Source: JBGPHT01 sp041484525
GTDB lineage: Bacteria; Acidobacteriota; Terriglobia; Bryobacterales; Bryobacteraceae
DNA: 64,000 nt
Direction: 5' to 3'
Assembly: GCA_041484525.1 (NCBI GenBank)
Contig: JBGPHT010000006.1
Location: 38,231-102,230, forward strand
The notes under the pieces are model-generated. The model ran no database searches. It was not told the origin of the DNA and saw only the letters and a program-made list of their open reading frames with translations. Positions 36,991 to 48,741 of the stretch are shown here, in pieces. Positions within the stretch are counted from its first letter, which is position 1; each line of letters starts with the position of its first letter. Both the position numbers and the translations under genes were made by a program.

Positions 36991-37840
36991 CGTTTTTGAT
37001 CCTCCAAATGTTGTGCATTGAACTGGTGGTCAAGTTCTTGAACGTTGTGACGATCCACTCGCGACCGATGTCGAAGAAATCCACTCCTTCGCCAACCTGC
37101 CCCCTGGCGGTCAAGTGCAATACATACATCGGATGATTATCGGACGTCCTGACCGCCGGCTGCACGTCGACGTGCAGCCGGCCGGCTGGCTTTCCATCCC
37201 TTCCCGGAATAACGAACCGGGCGTGCAGACGCAGGTCCTCCGGCGGTCCGGGAGGCATGAGATCCGGAGACCGCCAGAATGTGAAGATCTTCTCTAGGTC
37301 GCCGTAGTGTTCCCATCCGTGGCCAGCGAGGATGTGGTTCACATACGTCACTTCACATTGATTGACGTGCGGTGTGCCCACCTGGTTTTTCTTCAGGAAA
37401 TCCAAAAAGATGGCGTAGTCCCGATCGAAGTTCGGGCGGATCGTCTCGTCATAATGGGGATATTGGTCCCCATCTCCTTCCTTGCGCCAGTTCTTGATAA
37501 ATCGGTCGTTCTGAACCTGGATCATTTCGCTCCCGGGATCGTTGGTGAACCAGATCCGAGGAACGGGAGGGTTTTCAAACGCCTGGAACTTGAGGCCGAC
37601 CCGAGCGACTGAACTTTCCGGGAACTGCTCGACAACCGGGTCCAGCGCCGGGCGTTCTTCGGTCTTCGGGAAAGCTCTGCGGTACTCGTCCCAGAGAAGC
37701 CCGAGATGTGCCGTCTGGAGCAAAGGCAAGGGCTCGAACTGGACAGACAAGACGGTCTCGACAACCGGCGGGTCGTTGAAGTCGGGCAGATGCTCTGGAC
37801 GTGGCGGCACCGTGCTCTGCCTAATCAAAACATAATCCAC
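36968..37840 (-). CDS. TIGR04255-family protein, first gene of an uncharacterised cassette
   Basis: 290 residues from GTG 37840. The N-terminal FNDPPVVETVLSVQFEPLP (about 20-38) followed by 40-60 residues of charged helix and a C-terminal beta/alpha region (AGRLHVDVQPA, VLHLTARGQV, IGREWIVTTFKNLTT) is the layout of TIGR04255, a family known only as an uncharacterised domain. No membrane segments and no catalytic motif that I can name. A near-consensus promoter lies 26 bases upstream. Together with the two downstream genes it forms a transcribed unit with overlapping starts, i.e. a conserved but unexplained module. Confidence 0.75.
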   Translation of the reverse strand: MDYVLIRQSTVPPRPEHLPDFNDPPVVETVLSVQFEPLPLLQTAHLGLLWDEYRRAFPKTEERPALDPVVEQFPESSVARVGLKFQAFENPPVPRIWFTNDPGSEMIQVQNDRFIKNWRKEGDGDQYPHYDETIRPNFDRDYAIFLDFLKKNQVGTPHVNQCEVTYVNHILAGHGWEHYGDLEKIFTFWRSPDLMPPGPPEDLRLHARFVIPGRDGKPAGRLHVDVQPAVRTSDNHPMYVLHLTARGQVGEGVDFFDIGREWIVTTFKNLTTSSMHNIWRIKNDAGSGNR

Positions 37841-37865
37841 ACGCTATGTTCTGCAATTGACGACG

Positions 37866-37895
37866 ATTGTATGTTGCCTGGAGTCCGGGTGTCAA
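37866..37895 (-). promoter_or_regulatory. Sigma-70 promoter of the TIGR04255 cassette
   Basis: Minus strand: perfect -35 TTGACA (37890-37895), 18-base spacer, -10 TACAAT (37866-37871), about 25 bases before the GTG start at 37840, giving a very short leader. It is one of the clearest promoters in the window. Beyond it, 37896-38038 holds nothing recognisable; kdsA ends at 38039 on the same strand, so the promoter separates the cassette from kdsB-pyrG-kdsA. Confidence 0.65.
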
Positions 37896-38038
37896 TGGCT
37901 CTCCTATTTCGGGTTGGTGCACGTCACCCTTCTTTTGAGAATAGTGGATTCGCGGCCTCCCGTCCGGCGCCCACGCCGGGGAAGGCCAATCTCTCCGTAT
38001 TTCCAGTGACCGATTCGGAAGGCGCAGCATTCAGCGCG

Positions 38039-40473
<2,435 letters not shown>

Positions 40474-40481
<8 letters not shown>

Positions 40482-41271
40482 GGTGCACCCCCGTTAGAGA
40501 GGCCCCCGGCCCCCATTTTTCCCGCCCCCGTTCGAACATTGCCACCACCCTCTCCAAGTCCTCCGGCGTATCCACCCCGATCGATTCGTATTCCGTTTCC
40601 ACCACCCGTATGCGGTGCCCGTTTTCGAGCGCACGCAACTGCTCCAGGCGCTCGGCGCGCTCGAGCGGGCCCACCGGGAGCGCGGAATAACTCAGCAGGA
40701 AATCGCGCTGATACACGTAGAGGCCGACATGCTTGTAGTGCGTGCCGGCATCGGCTCCGTCGCGCACAAACGGGATCGGAGAGCGCGAAAAGTAAATGGC
40801 ATTTCCCTGGCGGTCGGTGACCACCTTCACCACGTTGGGATCGGTGATCTCGCGCGCATTCCCGATACGCGTCTTCAACGTGCCCATCTCGATTTCGGAG
40901 TCGTGCACCAGCGGCAAGATGGCGGCATCGATGGCGGCCGGATCGATCAGCGGTTCGTCGCCCTGAATATTGACCACAAGGTCGGGATTCTCGGCGGATG
41001 CGGCTTCGGCGACGCGGTCGGTGCCGGAAACGTGATCGGCCCGCGTCATGCGGACGCGCGCGCCGAAACTTCTTGCAACAGTGAATACGCGGTCGTCATC
41101 AGTTGCAATCAGTACCCCGGTTAAATACCGGGACATACTGGCACGTTCGTAGACGTGCTGGAGCATCGGTTTTGAGGAAATAGTAGCGAGAACTTTGCCG
41201 GGAAAACGAGTGGAATCGAAACGCGCCGGAATGATGCCCAAGATTTTACGCGGCACAGGCGATCTTACCAT
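40474..41271 (-). CDS. kdsB: 3-deoxy-manno-octulosonate cytidylyltransferase
   Basis: 265 residues from ATG 41271; the 20-residue upstream extension has no family look. It activates Kdo with CTP to form CMP-Kdo for LPS synthesis. Nucleotidyltransferase motifs are [20 protein letters not shown] at the N-terminus, [20 protein letters not shown] (metal Asp), and [15 protein letters not shown] near the C-terminus. First gene of the operon with pyrG and kdsA. The promoter must lie in the 45 bases shared with the divergent VWA gene. Confidence 0.95.
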
Positions 41272-41316
41272 AAAACCCGTATGATAGACTTGGGAAAGAA
41301 AGGCTGGGAAGCCGCA

Positions 41317-42330
41317 ATGTTGACGTCCCACCGAATGTTCCTGCTGCTAGTTGCTATCGCCATTGGGACTCTTCTCTGGGGCGCGGACGATAAGCCTGTC
41401 GTGCCGAGTCAGGCCGTCCGGCAGGATCAGAATGTCACCATTGTTCCCCGCTCGAAACCTGGGGAGAAGCCGGAGCCGGCCCCGAAAGCGAATATTCGCG
41501 TGGACAGCACGCTGGTGCTGATTCCCGTCACTGTGACCGACCCCCTGAACCGCTTCGTGACGGGGCTCGATCGGGATAATTTCAAGCTGTTCGAAGACAA
41601 AGTGGAACAGGCGCTGACGCAGTTTTCGAGTGAGGACGCCCCCCTTTCCGTGGGGGTGGTCTTCGATTGCAGCGGAAGCATGGGGCACAAGCTGGATAAA
41701 TCGCGGCAAGCCGTGGCGCAGTTCTTCAAGACGGCCAATCCGGAGGATGAATTCTTCCTGGTGCAGTTCAACGACACGGCGAATCTGCTGCAGCCGTTCA
41801 CCAGAAACCTGGAGGAGATCCAGAACCGGCTCACGTTCACCCAGTCCAAGGGCCGGACGGCGCTGCTCGACGCCATCTACATGGCGCTGGCCGAGATGAA
41901 AAAGGCCAAGAATCCGCGCAAGGCGCTGCTGGTGATTTCCGACGGCGGCGACAACAACAGCCGTTACACAGAACCGGAAATTCGAAACCTGGTGCGCGAA
42001 GCCGATGTCCAAATCTATGCCATCGGAATTTATGAATCGGGATCGGGCCGCTCGCGTACGCCGGAAGAGATGTCCGGACCCGGCCTGATGTCGGAGATCG
42101 CCGAGCAGACCGGCGGGCGCCAGTACAGCGTGGAAAACCTGAACGAATTACCAGACATGGCGGCCAAAATCGGCGTCGAACTTCGCAACCAATACATGCT
42201 CGGCTATTCGCCCAAAAACCGGGATCGCGACGGCAAATATCGTCGGGTGACGGTGAAACTGGTGCAACCCCGGGGACTGCCTCCTCTCCGGCCCTTCTTC
42301 AAACAGGGCTATTATGCTCCGCAGCAATAA
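41317..42330 (+). CDS. VWFA-related acidobacterial protein (copy 1)
   Basis: 337 residues from ATG 41317 (after GGGAAG); the frame opens earlier at 41281, too close to the divergent kdsB start. Signal peptide MLTSHRMFLLLVAIAIGTLLW, then a von Willebrand factor A domain with an intact metal-ion site DCSGSM (D117, S119, S121), KALLVISDGGDNN, and a C-terminal beta domain ending NQYMLGYSPKNRDRDGKYRR VTVKL. This is the exported TIGR03436-type family abundant in Acidobacteria; the ligand is unknown. Stop overlaps the start of copy 2 by 17 bases. Confidence 0.88.
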   Translation: MLTSHRMFLLLVAIAIGTLLWGADDKPVVPSQAVRQDQNVTIVPRSKPGEKPEPAPKANIRVDSTLVLIPVTVTDPLNRFVTGLDRDNFKLFEDKVEQALTQFSSEDAPLSVGVVFDCSGSMGHKLDKSRQAVAQFFKTANPEDEFFLVQFNDTANLLQPFTRNLEEIQNRLTFTQSKGRTALLDAIYMALAEMKKAKNPRKALLVISDGGDNNSRYTEPEIRNLVREADVQIYAIGIYESGSGRSRTPEEMSGPGLMSEIAEQTGGRQYSVENLNELPDMAAKIGVELRNQYMLGYSPKNRDRDGKYRRVTVKLVQPRGLPPLRPFFKQGYYAPQQ

Positions 42331-43294
42331 ACTACTTTTCATCCTCGTGATCCTCGCCTCCGGACTGGCCGGATATAGCCTCTGGGCACAACAGCAGACG
42401 AGGCCGGCAGACAAACCGGCGGTCTTCACTTCGGACACTCGCCTGGTTGTGCTCCACACGACGGTGGTGGATAAGAGCGGCCACTTGGTGACCGACCTCA
42501 AGCGGGACGCGTTCAACATTCTGGAGAACGGACAGCCGCAGCAGATCAAGGATTTCAAGCGCGAAGACGTTCCGGTCTCGTTGGGGTTGATCGTCGACAA
42601 CAGCGGCAGTATGCGGGACAAGCGCGCCAAGGTGGAAGCGGCGGCACTGGCGCTGGCCAAGGCATCGAATCCCGTGGACGAGGTCTTCGTGGTCAACTTC
42701 AATGACGAAGCGTGGCTCGACCTGCCGCACGGCAAAGACTTCACCAACGACATTAAGGACATGGAAGAGGCGCTGACACGCATCGATTCACGCGGCGGCA
42801 CGGCCATGCGGGACGCCATCCGGATGTCGATCGACCACCTGAAGGAGAAGGCGCACAAGGACAAGAAGGTGCTGGTGGTGATCACCGACGGCAACGACAA
42901 CAGTAGCCTGGTCAGCCTGGAGAACCTGGTGAAACAATCGCAGCAGAGCGAAGTGCTGATCTACTCGATCGGCCTGCTGGGCGAGGAAGAGCGGCGCGAG
43001 GCCAAACGCGCCGAGCGCGCGCTCCAAGCGCTGGCAACAGCCACCGGCGGCGATTCGTTTTTCCCCAAGACGGTGGACGAGGTGGACCGCATCGCCAAGC
43101 AGGTGGCGCACGACATCCGTAACCAGTACACCATCATCTACACTCCTTCTAACCTCGCGATGGACGGGACGTACCGGCAGATCAAGGTAAACGTCAAAGG
43201 TCCGGGCAACCCCGTGGCGCGCACGCGCAGCGGCTACTACGCGACCGACAAGGACGTGTCCTCGGTCAAGGGCGCTTCTCCCTTCAAGCAATAA
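42314..43294 (+). CDS. VWFA-related acidobacterial protein (copy 2)
   Basis: 326 residues, signal peptide MLRSNKLLFILVILASGLAG, then VWA domain with DNSGSM (D95) and KVLVVITDGNDNSS, and the same C-terminal NQYTIIYTPSNLAMDGTYRQ IKVNV block. It is a diverged tandem duplicate of the previous gene. The two share an overlapping translation unit and probably form partners at the cell surface. Confidence 0.88.
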   Translation: MLRSNKLLFILVILASGLAGYSLWAQQQTRPADKPAVFTSDTRLVVLHTTVVDKSGHLVTDLKRDAFNILENGQPQQIKDFKREDVPVSLGLIVDNSGSMRDKRAKVEAAALALAKASNPVDEVFVVNFNDEAWLDLPHGKDFTNDIKDMEEALTRIDSRGGTAMRDAIRMSIDHLKEKAHKDKKVLVVITDGNDNSSLVSLENLVKQSQQSEVLIYSIGLLGEEERREAKRAERALQALATATGGDSFFPKTVDEVDRIAKQVAHDIRNQYTIIYTPSNLAMDGTYRQIKVNVKGPGNPVARTRSGYYATDKDVSSVKGASPFKQ

Positions 43295-43498
43295 ATGCTT
43301 CGGATTCTCTGGCGGATAACGCGCGGGCATCGCCTGTCGCCGTGGCGGAGTCCGTATCTGCGATGGCGTATCGAGACGTACTGGGGCCTGCACGCGGATA
43401 GGATTACGTTCTGGCAGTTCTGGCAGTTTTGTTGGGAGCACCGGAGGGAGTTGGTGCGGTACGTAAGGTGGGCGGAGAAAGAAGGGGGCCGCGGGTAG
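43295..43498 (+). CDS. Small Trp-rich protein following the VWA pair
   Basis: 67 residues beginning immediately after the TAA of the VWA gene (TAAATG), hence translationally coupled. Strongly basic and aromatic: MLRILWRITRGHRLSPWRSP, RWRIETYWGLHADRITFWQF WQF, EHRRELVRYVRWAEK. No membrane helix or signal peptide. Seven tryptophans in 67 residues are exceptional. I recall comparable small proteins from acidobacterial genomes but no function. Confidence 0.65.
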   Translation: MLRILWRITRGHRLSPWRSPYLRWRIETYWGLHADRITFWQFWQFCWEHRRELVRYVRWAEKEGGRG

Positions 43499-43529
43499 GC
43501 TGTATCATAGGCAGGAAAGCGAGGCCTGC

Positions 43530-44576
43530 ATGCGTATTTTTCGATTCCTGCCCATCCTATTGTTAGCCGCCGTATTACCGGCGGCCGATCTTACCGTGGG
43601 CTCGGCTACGGCGCGGGCGGGGCAGCGAGCGAACGGGTATCTGCACGTGCCGGCCGGGGCGGATGCGGCGGTCGAGATTCCGGTCATCGTCATCAATGGC
43701 GCCAATACGGGGCCCACGCTGGCACTGGTGGCGGGCGCGCACGGCACGGAGTACGCGTCGATTCTGGCGCTAGAGAAACTGGCGCAGACGGTAAATGCGG
43801 CGGAGCTTTCGGGCGCGTTGATCGTAGTGCCGCTGCTCAACCAGGCGTCGTTCACGCAGAAAGTGCCGCACTTGAATCCAGTGGACGGGAAGGGCATGAA
43901 CCGCCTCTATCCGGGCAAGGCGGACGGCACCCAGACCGAGCGGGCGCTGCTTGCGATCACGAAGGAAGTGGTCGAGAAGTGCGACTACCTGCTGGATTAT
44001 CACGGCGGCGATCTCGACGAGAATCTGCGCCGGTACTCGTACTGGCCGGACACGGGCAACGAGCGGCTGGATGCGGCTACGCGCGGGATGGTGCTGGCAT
44101 TCGGCCTGGATCACATCATCATTCAGAACAATCGCACGCCGGTGCAGCCGGGCGGCGCCGTGACGCTGACGCGCTACACGCTGGGGCGCGGGAAACCGGC
44201 GATCGCGGTGGAAGCGGGGCACGCGGGTACCACCAACGCGGAGGATATCGAGGTGCTGGTGGACGGCACCTTCGCCGTGATGCGGCATCTCAAGATGCTG
44301 CCTGGCGAGGCGCGGCCGGTGGCGAACCCGCTGTGGATCGGCCGGTATTCAGTGCTGGCGAGCGAGCGCGAAGGCATCTTCTATCCGCTGGTGGGGCCGG
44401 AGGCGTACGTGACGAAGGGGATGAAGATCGGGTACGTGACGGACTACTTCGGCAACACCATCTGGGAGGCCGCGTCGCCGGTATCGGGCGTGATTCTCTA
44501 CATCGGCGCGCTGCCTTCGATGAAGAAGGGCGACAACGTGGCGTATATCGGCGAGGTCAGCGAGGGCGCGCACTGA
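43530..44576 (+). CDS. Exported succinylglutamate desuccinylase/aspartoacylase-family deacylase
   Basis: 348 residues with a signal peptide ([19 protein letters not shown]) and the AstE/AspA zinc carboxypeptidase fold: zinc ligands H71 and E74 in AGAHGTEY, the third in DYHGGD (about 160), the substrate/NR motif GMNRLYPG, and a catalytic glutamate in AIAVEAGH. Such enzymes remove acyl groups from amino acids or short peptides; the secreted location suggests peptidoglycan or peptide scavenging. Ends by overlapping the convergent esterase gene by 20 bases. Confidence 0.85.
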   Translation: MRIFRFLPILLLAAVLPAADLTVGSATARAGQRANGYLHVPAGADAAVEIPVIVINGANTGPTLALVAGAHGTEYASILALEKLAQTVNAAELSGALIVVPLLNQASFTQKVPHLNPVDGKGMNRLYPGKADGTQTERALLAITKEVVEKCDYLLDYHGGDLDENLRRYSYWPDTGNERLDAATRGMVLAFGLDHIIIQNNRTPVQPGGAVTLTRYTLGRGKPAIAVEAGHAGTTNAEDIEVLVDGTFAVMRHLKMLPGEARPVANPLWIGRYSVLASEREGIFYPLVGPEAYVTKGMKIGYVTDYFGNTIWEAASPVSGVILYIGALPSMKKGDNVAYIGEVSEGAH

Positions 44577-45603
44577 GCGCTGACGCGAAGAACGGCACCA
44601 CGCTGGTTTCGATGCGATCGGCGACATGGTTGGTGTGATTGCCTTCGTAGATCTCGAACGTGTGCGGCAGACCGTACTGGTTCAGCCTTTCGTCGAGCGT
44701 TTTGACGGTAGCGGCGATGCCGGTATCCTGGGCGCCGGCGTCGAACGCGATGGCGCGCAGCAGGCGCAGGTTCGACAGGTACTGATCCAGCATGGCGAGC
44801 GGCGCGTTGGCCGACCACTTTGCCACTACATCCGCGCGGAATTTTTCACCTTGCGTGGGGAGGTCCAGGAATAACGGCGGATTCTTGGGATTGGGCGACC
44901 ATGCGGCGGCGGATGCCAGGGCCGCCTTGATTCCGAAGTCCGCTTTCGCGACGTCTTCGAACGAGTGGACGGCTTCGGCGCTCGGATTGCCGCTGCGGGC
45001 TTCGAGCAGGTTGGCGGCGGGGATCATGCAGCACGGGCTGAGCGCGTAGATGGCGGAGAAAACGTCGGGGTGCTTCATGCCGATCCGCATGGTGCCGTAG
45101 CCGCCCATCGAGTGGCCGGCGAGCCCGCGGGCATCGCGTACCGCCAGCGTGGCGTAGTGGCTGTCGATGTACGCAACCAGCTCGCGGGCGACGAATTCCT
45201 CCCAGTTGCCGGTGGTCACGGAGTTCGAATACATGCTGCCCTGAAACCTGGTGTAGGCGTTGGGCATGACCACGAGCATGTCGCGCGCCGGGTCCGTCAT
45301 CGCCTTGTCGAGAACCAGCGGCAGGTTGATCCAGTGCTGGCGGAAACCGAACCAGCGCTCGTCATCATCGGTGAAGCCGTGCAGAAAATAAATGACGGGA
45401 TAGCGGCGCGCGTTGGCAGTCTTCCCATAGCTCGGGGGAAGGTAGATGGAGACGTCGCGGTCGGGTGAGTCCTCTTCGAGATTGCCCTCGAGCGATTTGG
45501 CGTGCACCTTGATGCGCTCGACGGAGCCTTTGAGCGGCGTTTGCGCGCCGAGCAAAGCAGCCGTAGAGGCGATGAGGAGGGCGAGCCGCGGTATGGAACC
45601 CAT
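44557..45603 (-). CDS. Exported esterase D/feruloyl esterase-like serine hydrolase
   Basis: 348 residues. Signal peptide [19 protein letters not shown], then an alpha/beta hydrolase of the S-formylglutathione hydrolase/esterase type: [20 protein letters not shown] (oxyanion region), nucleophile S165 in [14 protein letters not shown], and the catalytic histidine in EGNHTNH (about 326). It probably cleaves ester-linked acyl or feruloyl groups of plant polysaccharides outside the cell. Forms a convergent pair with the deacylase gene and lies just after rnc on the same strand. Confidence 0.85.
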   Translation of the reverse strand: MGSIPRLALLIASTAALLGAQTPLKGSVERIKVHAKSLEGNLEEDSPDRDVSIYLPPSYGKTANARRYPVIYFLHGFTDDDERWFGFRQHWINLPLVLDKAMTDPARDMLVVMPNAYTRFQGSMYSNSVTTGNWEEFVARELVAYIDSHYATLAVRDARGLAGHSMGGYGTMRIGMKHPDVFSAIYALSPCCMIPAANLLEARSGNPSAEAVHSFEDVAKADFGIKAALASAAAWSPNPKNPPLFLDLPTQGEKFRADVVAKWSANAPLAMLDQYLSNLRLLRAIAFDAGAQDTGIAATVKTLDERLNQYGLPHTFEIYEGNHTNHVADRIETSVVPFFASALSARPR

Positions 45604-45612
45604 GCCGACAGT

Positions 45613-46368
45613 TTACGCCTGTTCGGCCGCGGCGGCGTCGGCTGCGGGATCCTTCTGGAGGCGGTCGAAGACGCCGCGGGCGGCTCGCTGGGCGGCGATC
45701 TTCTTGGTGCGGCCCTCGGCCTGTCCAATCCAGTCGCGGCCCACTCGCACCTCGACGGTGAAGAGTTTGGAATGTTCGGGACCGCGCTCGCGGACGATCG
45801 AGTATCGCGGCTGCGGCAACTGGCGGGACTGCGCCAACTCCTGCAGCGCGCTCTTGAAGTTGGTAATCGCGGGCTGGATGTCGGTGCCGGCCTCTTCGTC
45901 GCCGGCGAAGGGAGCGTCGAGCACGTGGCCGGCGACGAAGGCGCGGACGGGATCGAGGCCGCCATCCAGAAACATGGCGGCGATCACGGCTTCCAGCCCG
46001 TCCACCAGCAGCGTCTTCTTGGCCCGCCCGCCGCTCATCTCTTCACTGCGGCCGAGCTCGAGAAAACTGCCGATGTCCAGGCGGCGCGCCACGCCGTGCA
46101 AGTGTGCGGCACTCACCAGGTGAGCCTTCTGCCGCGAGAGATCGCCTTCGTGGAATTCGGGGAAGCGGCGCACCAGGGCTTCGGCCACCAGGAACCCGAG
46201 CACGGAATCGCCCAGGAATTCGAGCTGCTCGTTGTCCTGGAGCGGGACGCCCTCAGGCGTGCGGGTCTCGTTGGCGAGAGAACTGTGGGTGAGCGCGCGG
46301 CGAAGCAACTCCGGGTCCACAAACCGGTAGTTGATTCTCTGCTCCAGGATTGCCGGGTCCGCGCGCAT
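45613..46368 (-). CDS. rnc: Ribonuclease III
   Basis: 251 residues: catalytic domain with NEQLEFLGDSVLGF (46-59) and DGLEAVIAAMFLDGG, then a linker and the double-stranded RNA-binding domain (ITNFKSALQELAQSRQLPQP, GRTKKIAAQRAARGVFDRL). It processes rRNA precursors and degrades double-stranded RNA. The N-terminal ATG 46368 matches the family start. It lies 11 bases downstream of the TPR gene, so it may be expressed from the TPR operon. Confidence 0.95.
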   Translation of the reverse strand: MRADPAILEQRINYRFVDPELLRRALTHSSLANETRTPEGVPLQDNEQLEFLGDSVLGFLVAEALVRRFPEFHEGDLSRQKAHLVSAAHLHGVARRLDIGSFLELGRSEEMSGGRAKKTLLVDGLEAVIAAMFLDGGLDPVRAFVAGHVLDAPFAGDEEAGTDIQPAITNFKSALQELAQSRQLPQPRYSIVRERGPEHSKLFTVEVRVGRDWIGQAEGRTKKIAAQRAARGVFDRLQKDPAADAAAAEQA

Positions 46369-46379
46369 CGGACGCCGGA

Positions 46380-47180
46380 TTACTGCTTTGCGGGAGGCTT
46401 GGCTTTAGCCTGGGTGGCCGCGGTCTTGACGCTGGTGGCCACCTGCTTGATCGCCGGGTGAAGCTGAGGATCGGCCATGATCTTGTCGCACAGCGCGATG
46501 GCTTCGTCATTCTTGCCCGATGACTGCAGGGCCGACGCCAGGCGCACGCCGTAGGCTGGCTGCGCATCCAGGTCCATCGCGATCTGGAATTCCTTGGCGG
46601 CCAAGTCGTACTTCTTGCGCGTCAACTCGGCCAGGCCGATATCGTTGTGCGCTTCGGCGGTCATGAACTTCTTGGCCTCGTTCCACTGATCGTCGGGAAG
46701 CTGCGGATTCGGCTTGGGCAGGGTCTTCAGGGTTTCGATGGTGTCGTTGAGATATTTCTCGGCGCGCGTCAACTTGTCTTCGCGGTCCAGGTCGTTTTCG
46801 CGCGTGGTGGAAGCAAGGATTTCGCCCACCAGCAGGCTCGCCTGAAAGTTCTTCGGGTTGATCTCGAGGACGCGCTCGGCGAAGATCTGCGCCTTGGGGT
46901 TGTCGTTTTTCTGCTTGTAAGCCTGGGCCTCGGTCAAGAGGGCGACCTCTTTGAACTCGGTGTCGGCAAACTTCGTCACCAGCTCTTCGGCGGCCTTGAT
47001 TACCGCGTCCGGACCCGCTTGCTGCGCTTGGAATACGGCGACCACGGCGACCCGCTCCGCCTCTGATTTGGGCGCCGGGCCTTTGGGGCCGGCCGCAGCA
47101 GCCGCGGGCTGCTGCTGCGCCAAAAGCTGGCTGATACCGCTGGCCAGCACCAGGGCGCCGGCGAGAATGGTTCGTCTCAT
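46380..47180 (-). CDS. Secreted TPR protein
   Basis: 266 residues from ATG 47180, preceded by AAGGAG; the longer frame is unsupported. Signal peptide MRRTILAGALVLASGISQLLA followed by a QQQPAAAAA stretch and several TPR-like helices (AFVTKFADTEFKEVALLTEAQAY-type spacing, NDIGLAELTRKKYDLAAKEFQIAM, SGKNDEAIALCDKIM). It probably acts as a periplasmic scaffold. No enzymatic motif. Lies 19 bases downstream of another TPR gene, which it partly resembles in design. Confidence 0.7.
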   Translation of the reverse strand: MRRTILAGALVLASGISQLLAQQQPAAAAAGPKGPAPKSEAERVAVVAVFQAQQAGPDAVIKAAEELVTKFADTEFKEVALLTEAQAYKQKNDNPKAQIFAERVLEINPKNFQASLLVGEILASTTRENDLDREDKLTRAEKYLNDTIETLKTLPKPNPQLPDDQWNEAKKFMTAEAHNDIGLAELTRKKYDLAAKEFQIAMDLDAQPAYGVRLASALQSSGKNDEAIALCDKIMADPQLHPAIKQVATSVKTAATQAKAKPPAKQ

Positions 47181-47199
47181 TTCGAAAAACTCCTTGTCG

Positions 47200-48657
47200 T
47201 TATTTCGGCTGCAGACCCTGCTGGGCGGCCTTCCGCGCCTCATCCGGCGCACCCGCAACCTGCAGGGCTTGTTGAAAGTATTTGTAGGCCTGGTCGCGCT
47301 CCCCGGAGGCGAGAGACAGCCGTCCCAGATAGACCAGGGACCAGGCTAGGACGGGCGGCTCGGGTTCCAGTTCCATAGCCTTCAGGAAGAGCCGCTCGGC
47401 GGTTTCGGGATCCTGCTGCTGCGCCGCGATGCGCGCCATTCCGTAATAAGCCGCGGCGTGTATGGGCTTCTGGTCCGTCTGCTCGAGCACCTTGAGGTAG
47501 AGGCTTTTGGCCTTGTCGAAATTGTGTTCCGCGTACGCCTGCTGGTCGGCGTCATGCAGCGTGGCGGCAGCGCCCGCCAGCGGCTCGGGCGGCGGCGGGG
47601 CCGTCCTGACGCTTCGCGCCGACGCCGCTGCCGTGAAATCCACCCGCACCAGCCGCGCATCCTCCTTCACCAGATCGATGGGCTTGATCAGGTCGGGATA
47701 ATAGATGCTCATGGAGGCTTCCTGCAACTCGTAGACCGGCAACTGCTCAGAGAAATACGGCGCCAGGATGAGACCCTCGCGCAGCGCTTGGGGCACCGAC
47801 GTAGTATTACGATCCAGGCGGGCTTCGATCGCCTTGACGAGCGAGGCGGTGGTGAGCAGGCCGAAGTCCTCTTTGTACATGCCGGCCAGGGCCTGCGCGC
47901 GCTGCGCGTGATCGATGAGTCCCTTCTTGCGCTCCAGAATCTCGCGGTAGCGCAGGGCCAGCGGGTCCAGCAGATAGAACAGGTAGCCGTGGCGGATATC
48001 GAAGATGCGGGGCTCGGGCGAGGGCGTGATGACGATGGTGTAGGTGTCGCCGTAGCTGCGCGTCTGGATCTGGTTGGGCGCGGCCTGTAGTTCCACGACG
48101 ATCTGGAATCGGCGGCCCTTGAACCCGGAGGTCTGCTGCCGCAGGTAGGCGTTGACTTGCAGCACGGCTTCCAAAACCGGCGAGTGATAACGCTCGAGGT
48201 ACTGCTCGATGGCGGGCTGCGACCGCTTCCACAAGTCTCCGATATTGGCCTCTTTGACAAAGGCCGCGAGGAGGGGCGGAAGGTCGGTCAGCGCGGCGAC
48301 ATCGGGCGGGATATCCACATCGCGTCCCCGGATTTCGAAGTTCGGCGGCGGGCCCGCAATGAGAGCGAAGGAAATGTACTGGCTCAACTCGGAAGTCTCG
48401 TCGCGTTTGCGGTGCTTCTCGAAGAACTCCTTGAGCGCCGGCAGCGAAGGGATGGTGCGCTTCGACAGCTCATCGCGAATCGCCTTGCGCAGCGGATGAC
48501 TGTTGGGCGAGTTGAGATCCGCATCATAGCCGCAGGCATTCATGGCGGCCAACACGGAGAAGAGTGTAGGGTTGCCGTCGAGTTGCCCCAACTCGGGCGG
48601 GGTGGCATGGGCCGCAAGGGCAGTCGCGACCAGGACTGGAATGACAAACCGGATCAA
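47200..48657 (-). CDS. Secreted protein with C-terminal TPR repeats
   Basis: 485 residues from a TTG at 48657. Signal peptide-like start (IRFVIPVLVATALAAHA), a unique 300-residue beta/alpha part of unknown kind (FKGRRFQIVVELQAAPNQIQ, TYTIVITPSPEPRIFDIRHG) with EFFEKHRKRDETSEL, then TPRs at about 380-470 (AYAEHNFDKAKSLYLKVLEQ, ETAERLFLKAMELEPEPPVL, RDQAYKYFQQALQVAG). No known family. It heads the operon with the TPR gene and perhaps rnc. Confidence 0.7.
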   Translation of the reverse strand: MIRFVIPVLVATALAAHATPPELGQLDGNPTLFSVLAAMNACGYDADLNSPNSHPLRKAIRDELSKRTIPSLPALKEFFEKHRKRDETSELSQYISFALIAGPPPNFEIRGRDVDIPPDVAALTDLPPLLAAFVKEANIGDLWKRSQPAIEQYLERYHSPVLEAVLQVNAYLRQQTSGFKGRRFQIVVELQAAPNQIQTRSYGDTYTIVITPSPEPRIFDIRHGYLFYLLDPLALRYREILERKKGLIDHAQRAQALAGMYKEDFGLLTTASLVKAIEARLDRNTTSVPQALREGLILAPYFSEQLPVYELQEASMSIYYPDLIKPIDLVKEDARLVRVDFTAAASARSVRTAPPPPEPLAGAAATLHDADQQAYAEHNFDKAKSLYLKVLEQTDQKPIHAAAYYGMARIAAQQQDPETAERLFLKAMELEPEPPVLAWSLVYLGRLSLASGERDQAYKYFQQALQVAGAPDEARKAAQQGLQPK

Positions 48658-48741
48658 GTGGATACGCCTAAATCTCTACCAGTTTAGCGTAGTGGGGAGG
48701 GAATTGTCCGCACTACGGGAGTCTCACGCGAATGGAACGCT

